From: JAISGQ01 sp045604155
GTDB lineage: Bacteria; Bacillota; Clostridia; Oscillospirales; Acutalibacteraceae
Length of the DNA: 64,000 nucleotides
Assembly (NCBI GenBank): GCA_045604155.1
Contig: JAZUNN010000065.1
Location: 20,103 to 84,102, forward strand
Reading direction: 5' to 3'
Shown here: piece by piece, positions 60,417 through 64,000 of the stretch
Layout: every line of letters starts with the position of its first letter
Position numbering within the stretch: position 1 is the stretch's first letter
The notes under the pieces: generated by a model
Seen by the model: only the letters and a program-made list of their open reading frames with translations
Told to the model about the DNA's origin: nothing
The model's database searches: none
Position numbers and translations under genes: made by a program

Positions 60417-60959
60417 ATGAAATATTCAAAAAGCGCATATATGGCCATATCGGGAATTACGGCTGCCTTGTCGGTTGTTGTTATGATAGGAAGCCTGTTT
60501 CCGTCGTTGAGCTATGCCATTCCCATGGTTGCAGGCGGAATACTTATTATTCCGGTGGCTGAATTTGGCGCAAAGAAATCCATACCCGTCTATATTTCTG
60601 TTTTTATTCTTTCCCTGATAATACCGGTAGTTGCAAAAGATGCTGCACTTATGTATCTTTTCCTTTTCGGATTGTATCCGCTTCTGCAGTTTTCCTTTGA
60701 AAGGATAAGAATAAAAATCCTTAGAGTCTTGCTTAAACTTTTGTATTTCAATGCAGCTGCGATTTTATCAGTATGGCTTGCGTGGGTTGTGTTTTCACTT
60801 CCGTTTACAGACGAAAGTACAACAGTATGGATTCTTGCAGGAATGCTTGTAATAGGAAATTTTGTTTTTCTGTTTTATGATCTTGCGCTGTATAAATTTG
60901 CATATCTATACGATGTGAAATACAGCGAAAGATTCCGCAAACTATTTAAAATAAAGTAG
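60417..60959 (+). CDS. Integral membrane protein of unknown function
   Basis: A 180-residue protein with about five to six hydrophobic segments (from AISGITAALSVVVMIGSLFP to AGMLVIGNFVFLFYDLAL) and a basic C-terminus. The pattern resembles small ECF-type S components or DUF membrane proteins, but no conserved motif lets me assign it. It starts 3 bases after the stop of the DnaJ-like frame with no separate ribosome binding site, so its translation may depend on ribosomes finishing the full-length DnaJ-like frame. Confidence 0.7.
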   Translation: MKYSKSAYMAISGITAALSVVVMIGSLFPSLSYAIPMVAGGILIIPVAEFGAKKSIPVYISVFILSLIIPVVAKDAALMYLFLFGLYPLLQFSFERIRIKILRVLLKLLYFNAAAILSVWLAWVVFSLPFTDESTTVWILAGMLVIGNFVFLFYDLALYKFAYLYDVKYSERFRKLFKIK

Positions 60960-60965
60960 ATTTAT

Positions 60966-60990
60966 AAAAGGTGGTGTTAAGCCGCCTTTT
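60966..60990 (+). terminator. Probable terminator before the flavoprotein gene
   Basis: AAAAGGTGG (60966-60974) pairs with CCGCCTTTT (60982-60990) with one G-U pair and a 7-base loop. The T run is part of the stem, so strength is moderate. Confidence 0.55.
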
Positions 60991-61005
60991 ATTGTTGAGG
61001 TGGAA

Positions 61006-62241
61006 ATGAAACCTGAAGTAATTGTAATCGGAGCAGGTCCTGCCGGAATGATGGCTGCATATACTGCAGCATCAGAAGGTGCATCGGTGACGGTTATAGA
61101 AAAAAACAATCGCCCGGGAAGAAAGCTGCTTCTTACCGGCAAAGGCAGATGCAATGTTACCAATAACTGCGATAATGAAGAACTGATGCAGAATATCTCA
61201 AAGAACGGGCGGTTTATGTACAGTGCCTTTTCTTCATTTACAACACAGGATACAATGCGCTTTTTTGAAGACGAAGGAGTGCCGCTTAAAACCGAAAGAG
61301 GCAAGAGGGTTTTTCCTGTTTCCGATAAGTCATCAGATATAAACAATGCTCTGATTTCTGCGTGCAGAAGAAGCGGTGTGAAAATTATTAAAGGCAATGT
61401 TCGTGAAATCTGTGTGGAAGACGGCAGAGTTACAGGGATTGTTGCTGACGGGAAGAAGTATATTTGCAGTGGGTGTATTCTTGCCTCAGGCGGATGTTCG
61501 TACAAGGCAACAGGCTCGGACGGAAACGGATATAAACTCGCAGAAAGGCTTGGACATACAATAGTTACACCAAAACCGTCACTTGTACCGGTCATATGTG
61601 AAGGCAGCGATTGCTCACGAATGAATGAACTTACATTGCGCAATGTGTCCCTCAGAGTAGAAACACAGAACAACAAGCTTGCTTACTCTGACTTCGGTGA
61701 ACTTACATTTGCTGAATACGGTCTGACAGGTGCAACTGTTCTTAGTGCAAGCTGCCATATGGATTTTGATAAACAGGAAAAATATATTTTTGCAATAGAT
61801 CTGAAGCCTGCTCTTGACGAAAAACAGCTTGATGCAAGGCTGCTGCGTGATTTTGCAAAGGATCCCAATAAGTTGTTCGGAGATCAGCTTCGGTCACTTA
61901 TGCCGAGAGAGCTTATAGGCGTATTCATTGATAGGTGCAAAGTGCCTTCAAATACAAAACTGAATTCTGTAACCTCAGAGCAGCGCAAAAAAATAATTGC
62001 ATTATTAAAACGATTTGAGTTTACAGCAACGGGATTTCGTGATATAAATGAAGCGATAATCACGTCCGGAGGAGTATCAGTAAAAGAAATAGACCCCAGA
62101 ACAATGCAGTCAAAGCTTGTTAAGGGACTGTATTTCGCAGGTGAAATTATTGATGTCGATGCATATACCGGAGGATTTAATTTACAGATAGCATTTTCTA
62201 CCGGAGTTGCTGCCGGTAAAAATTCAGCGAAGGAGCTATAA
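61006..62241 (+). CDS. HI0933-family FAD-dependent oxidoreductase
   Basis: A 411-residue flavoprotein: the dinucleotide-binding VIVIGAGPAGMMAAYTAA near the N-terminus, GRKLLLTGKGRCNVTN (HI0933 family hallmark), LASGGCSYKATGSDGNGY and the C-terminal FAGEIIDVDAYTGGFNLQIA FAD motif. Family members (YhiN/BaiN-like) have few established substrates. The start is ATG 61006 with TTGAGGTG upstream; GTG 61000 is possible. It precedes cmk by 2 bases, an order frequent in Clostridia. Confidence 0.9.
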   Translation: MKPEVIVIGAGPAGMMAAYTAASEGASVTVIEKNNRPGRKLLLTGKGRCNVTNNCDNEELMQNISKNGRFMYSAFSSFTTQDTMRFFEDEGVPLKTERGKRVFPVSDKSSDINNALISACRRSGVKIIKGNVREICVEDGRVTGIVADGKKYICSGCILASGGCSYKATGSDGNGYKLAERLGHTIVTPKPSLVPVICEGSDCSRMNELTLRNVSLRVETQNNKLAYSDFGELTFAEYGLTGATVLSASCHMDFDKQEKYIFAIDLKPALDEKQLDARLLRDFAKDPNKLFGDQLRSLMPRELIGVFIDRCKVPSNTKLNSVTSEQRKKIIALLKRFEFTATGFRDINEAIITSGGVSVKEIDPRTMQSKLVKGLYFAGEIIDVDAYTGGFNLQIAFSTGVAAGKNSAKEL

Positions 62242-62243
62242 AA

Positions 62244-62912
62244 ATGGTAATAAACGTAGCGATTGACGGACCTGCAGGAGCAGGCAAGAGCACCATTGCA
62301 AGAGAAGCAGCAAAAAGAATGGGCTATATCTATGTTGATACAGGTGCACTTTACAGAGCCGTTGCTCTTTATGTTCTGCAGAGACATATTGATCCCGACG
62401 ACGGAACAAAGGTTGTTTCCGTTCTTCCCATGATAGAGGTAGAGCTTAAGTATGTTGACGGAGAACAGAGAGTTTATCTCTGCGGTGAGAATGTATCAAG
62501 AGTCATAAGAACTCCCGAGGTTTCCATGGCTGCGTCAACCGTATCTGCTTATCCTAAAGTACGTGAACTTCTGTTCAGACTTCAGCAGGAAACAGCAGCA
62601 AACAATAATGTAATCATGGACGGAAGAGATATCGGCACAGTTGTTCTGCCCAAAGCTCAGGTTAAAATTTTCCTTACGGCATCCGCAGAAGAAAGAGCAA
62701 CCAGACGATACAATGAGCTTACAGAGCAGGGAAAGAGAGTCATTTTTGAAGAGATTCTTGAGGATATCAAAATCCGTGACTACAATGATTCTCACAGAGC
62801 AATCGCACCGCTGAAGCAGGCACCTGATGCTGTTCTTATTGACACAACAGAGATGACCATCGAAGAATCCATCAACGCAGTTGTAAATACAATAACAGAG
62901 AAGATCAGCTGA
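62244..62912 (+). CDS. cmk: Cytidylate kinase
   Basis: Phosphorylates CMP and dCMP. The 222-residue product has the P-loop VAIDGPAGAGKSTIAREAA, YVDTGALYRAVALY, MDGRDIGTVVLPKA and the LID region RRYNELTEQGKRVIFEEI. ATG 62244 is preceded by AAGGAG inside the previous gene. It is followed after 9 bases by the ispH-rpsA fusion, the classical cmk-ispH/rpsA neighbourhood. Confidence 0.97.
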   Translation: MVINVAIDGPAGAGKSTIAREAAKRMGYIYVDTGALYRAVALYVLQRHIDPDDGTKVVSVLPMIEVELKYVDGEQRVYLCGENVSRVIRTPEVSMAASTVSAYPKVRELLFRLQQETAANNNVIMDGRDIGTVVLPKAQVKIFLTASAEERATRRYNELTEQGKRVIFEEILEDIKIRDYNDSHRAIAPLKQAPDAVLIDTTEMTIEESINAVVNTITEKIS

Positions 62913-62921
62913 GGTGAATTT

Positions 62922-64000
62922 ATGATCAGACTGGCCAAAACTGCCGGGTTTTGCTTCGGAGTAAACAGAGCAGTTGAATCAGTTGAAGAATTGGTGCATA
63001 AAGGTGAAAAGGTTTATACGCTTGGCCCTATTATTCATAATGCGCAGGTTGTAGGAAGACTTGAAAAAGCGGGAGTCAGATCAATTGACGATCTTAATGA
63101 AGTGAATTCTGACGGAGTGCTTGTAATCCGTTCTCATGGTGTTCCGCTTTCTGTGTATGATGAAATAAAGAAAAAGGGAATAAGGTATATGGATGCGACC
63201 TGTCCTTTTGTCGCAAAAATACATAAGATTGTTGCCGAGGCATCGGAAAAAGGTATGCCCGTGCTGATTGCAGGTGACGGCAAACATCCGGAAGTCCTTG
63301 GCATAAAAGGACACTGCAGCGGTGAAGTGTATGTGTTTTCCAATGAAAAGGAACTCGAAGAATTATTATCATTGCGCACACATTTAGCAAAAGAAAACAT
63401 CTGTGTAGTGGCTCAAACCACATATAATACACAAATTTGGCAAAATTGCATTGAAATTTTAAAAAAGGTATGTACAAACGCTTCGATTTATGATACTATA
63501 TGCAGTGCAACGTTGAGCCGTCAGCAGGAGGCGATGAAACTGGCCAAAGAGAGTGATCTTATGATCATAATCGGAGGAAAAAACAGTTCAAACACCCAGA
63601 AGCTGTATAAGATATGCAGTAACTGCTGCAGCAGTCATGCTATCGAAACAGCATCCGAAATTCCTTTTGATGAAGTTAAAAAAGCTGAAAGAATCGGAAT
63701 AACGGCGGGTGCATCAACCCCGGCAGACGTAATTAAGGAGGTAGTTTTAACCGTGAGCGAGATCATGACAGAAAACTTTGAGGCTATGCTGGAGGAATCC
63801 TTTAAGCAGTCGAATACTAATGGAAAGGTAGTCAACGGAACCGTTGTACGTATTGCACCCAACGAAATCTATGTAGATGTTGGTAGAAAGCAGTCCGGTA
63901 TCGTTATGCTTGAGGATCTTACAGATGATCCCAACCTTACAACGAGTGACGTTGTAAAGGTCGGCGATGAGCTTGAGCTTATGATCATGCGCACCAACGA
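62922..64000 (+). CDS. ispH: IspH (HMBPP reductase)-ribosomal protein S1 fusion (partial, C-terminus beyond window)
   Basis: An open frame from ATG 62922 to the window edge, 359 codons. The first 280 residues are IspH, the last step of the non-mevalonate isoprenoid pathway: cluster cysteines in AGFCFGVNRAV, DATCPFVAKIH and DTICSATLSRQ, with SHGVP and TAGASTP. It continues without a stop into ribosomal protein S1 (MTENFEAMLEESFKQ, then the first S1 repeat NGTVVRIAPNEIYVDVGRKQ). Such fusions are known in Clostridia. A perfect internal ribosome binding site before GTG 63753 could also yield separate S1. TGAGGTGA precedes ATG 62922. Confidence 0.93.
   Translation, partial: MIRLAKTAGFCFGVNRAVESVEELVHKGEKVYTLGPIIHNAQVVGRLEKAGVRSIDDLNEVNSDGVLVIRSHGVPLSVYDEIKKKGIRYMDATCPFVAKIHKIVAEASEKGMPVLIAGDGKHPEVLGIKGHCSGEVYVFSNEKELEELLSLRTHLAKENICVVAQTTYNTQIWQNCIEILKKVCTNASIYDTICSATLSRQQEAMKLAKESDLMIIIGGKNSSNTQKLYKICSNCCSSHAIETASEIPFDEVKKAERIGITAGASTPADVIKEVVLTVSEIMTENFEAMLEESFKQSNTNGKVVNGTVVRIAPNEIYVDVGRKQSGIVMLEDLTDDPNLTTSDVVKVGDELELMIMRTN
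63735..63755 (+). promoter_or_regulatory. Internal ribosome binding site at the IspH-S1 junction
   Basis: AAGGAGGT (63735-63742) lies inside the fused frame, 10 bases before an in-frame GTG (63753), exactly where standalone S1 would begin; an in-frame ATG follows at 63765. Confidence 0.5.

Noticed and set aside
1..64000. CRISPR arrays, insertion sequences, prophage, integron or tRNA-linked islands
   Set aside because: No spaced direct repeats, transposase or integrase motifs, or tRNA-like sequences were seen; the gene content is core chromosomal throughout.

Overview
The window reads as one continuous, densely packed stretch of chromosome from a moderately AT-rich, low-GC Gram-positive anaerobe of the Clostridia, most like the Oscillospiraceae/Ruminococcaceae. 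The reasons are gene order (mazG-hup-rqcP-yabP-yabQ-divIC-yabR; miaB-ylbF-mutS-mutL-miaA; yggS-sepF-ylmH-divIVA-ileS-lspA-rluD), sporulation genes (YabP, YabQ, a SpoVB-type flippase, a CotH-like lipoprotein), an IspH-ribosomal protein S1 fusion, a split transketolase, frequent GTG/TTG starts and strong GGAGG-type ribosome binding sites. I saw no tRNA, rRNA, CRISPR array, insertion sequence or prophage. No gap between genes exceeds 300 bases.

Layout. 1-7.3 kb: a divergent cyclase-family gene, apgM, a lipoprotein, an ABC exporter, an acyltransferase and a HAD phosphatase, then a leftward MarR-DegV operon behind a consensus promoter with a palindromic operator. 7.4-15.2 kb: recJ, rel, dtd, a metallo-hydrolase, hemZ and a uridine-kinase-like gene. 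15.3-21.7 kb: a zinc-ribbon protein, the spoVB-like/mazG/hup/rqcP/yabPQ/divIC/yabR sporulation and division cluster, and hpf. 21.7-29.2 kb: leftward cotH-like and DUF1294 genes, a GHL10-type lipid-anchored or membrane-anchored glycosidase-like protein and a giant PAS/GGDEF/EAL regulator. 29.3-33.7 kb: rpe followed by four Rnf-like genes in the order C-D-E-A. 33.7-53.1 kb: a very long rightward array for tRNA modification, mismatch repair, cell division, IleS, LspA, RluD and transketolase. 53.1-64 kb: radC, uvrB, uvrA, a DUF5685 protein, a DnaJ-like gene with an in-frame TGA, a membrane protein, a flavoprotein, cmk and the ispH-rpsA fusion running off the right edge.

The most unusual part is the Rnf-like operon. 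Homology of the four subunits to RnfC, D, E and A is clear, but rnfG and rnfB are absent from the locus. The four cysteines that hold the membrane [2Fe-2S] cluster in RnfA/RnfE are replaced, the RnfD flavinylation motif is missing and RnfC lacks the glycine-rich flavin/NADH motif, while its two [4Fe-4S] motifs are intact. This looks like a repurposed Rnf scaffold. Second is the DnaJ/TPR gene, in which a TGA sits where tryptophan is expected and the frame continues into an intact cysteine-rich tail.

Regulatory pattern: many promoters carry the extended -10 form TGnTATAAT. A candidate sigma-E promoter precedes yabP, fitting mother-cell expression. Clear intrinsic terminators close most transcription units.
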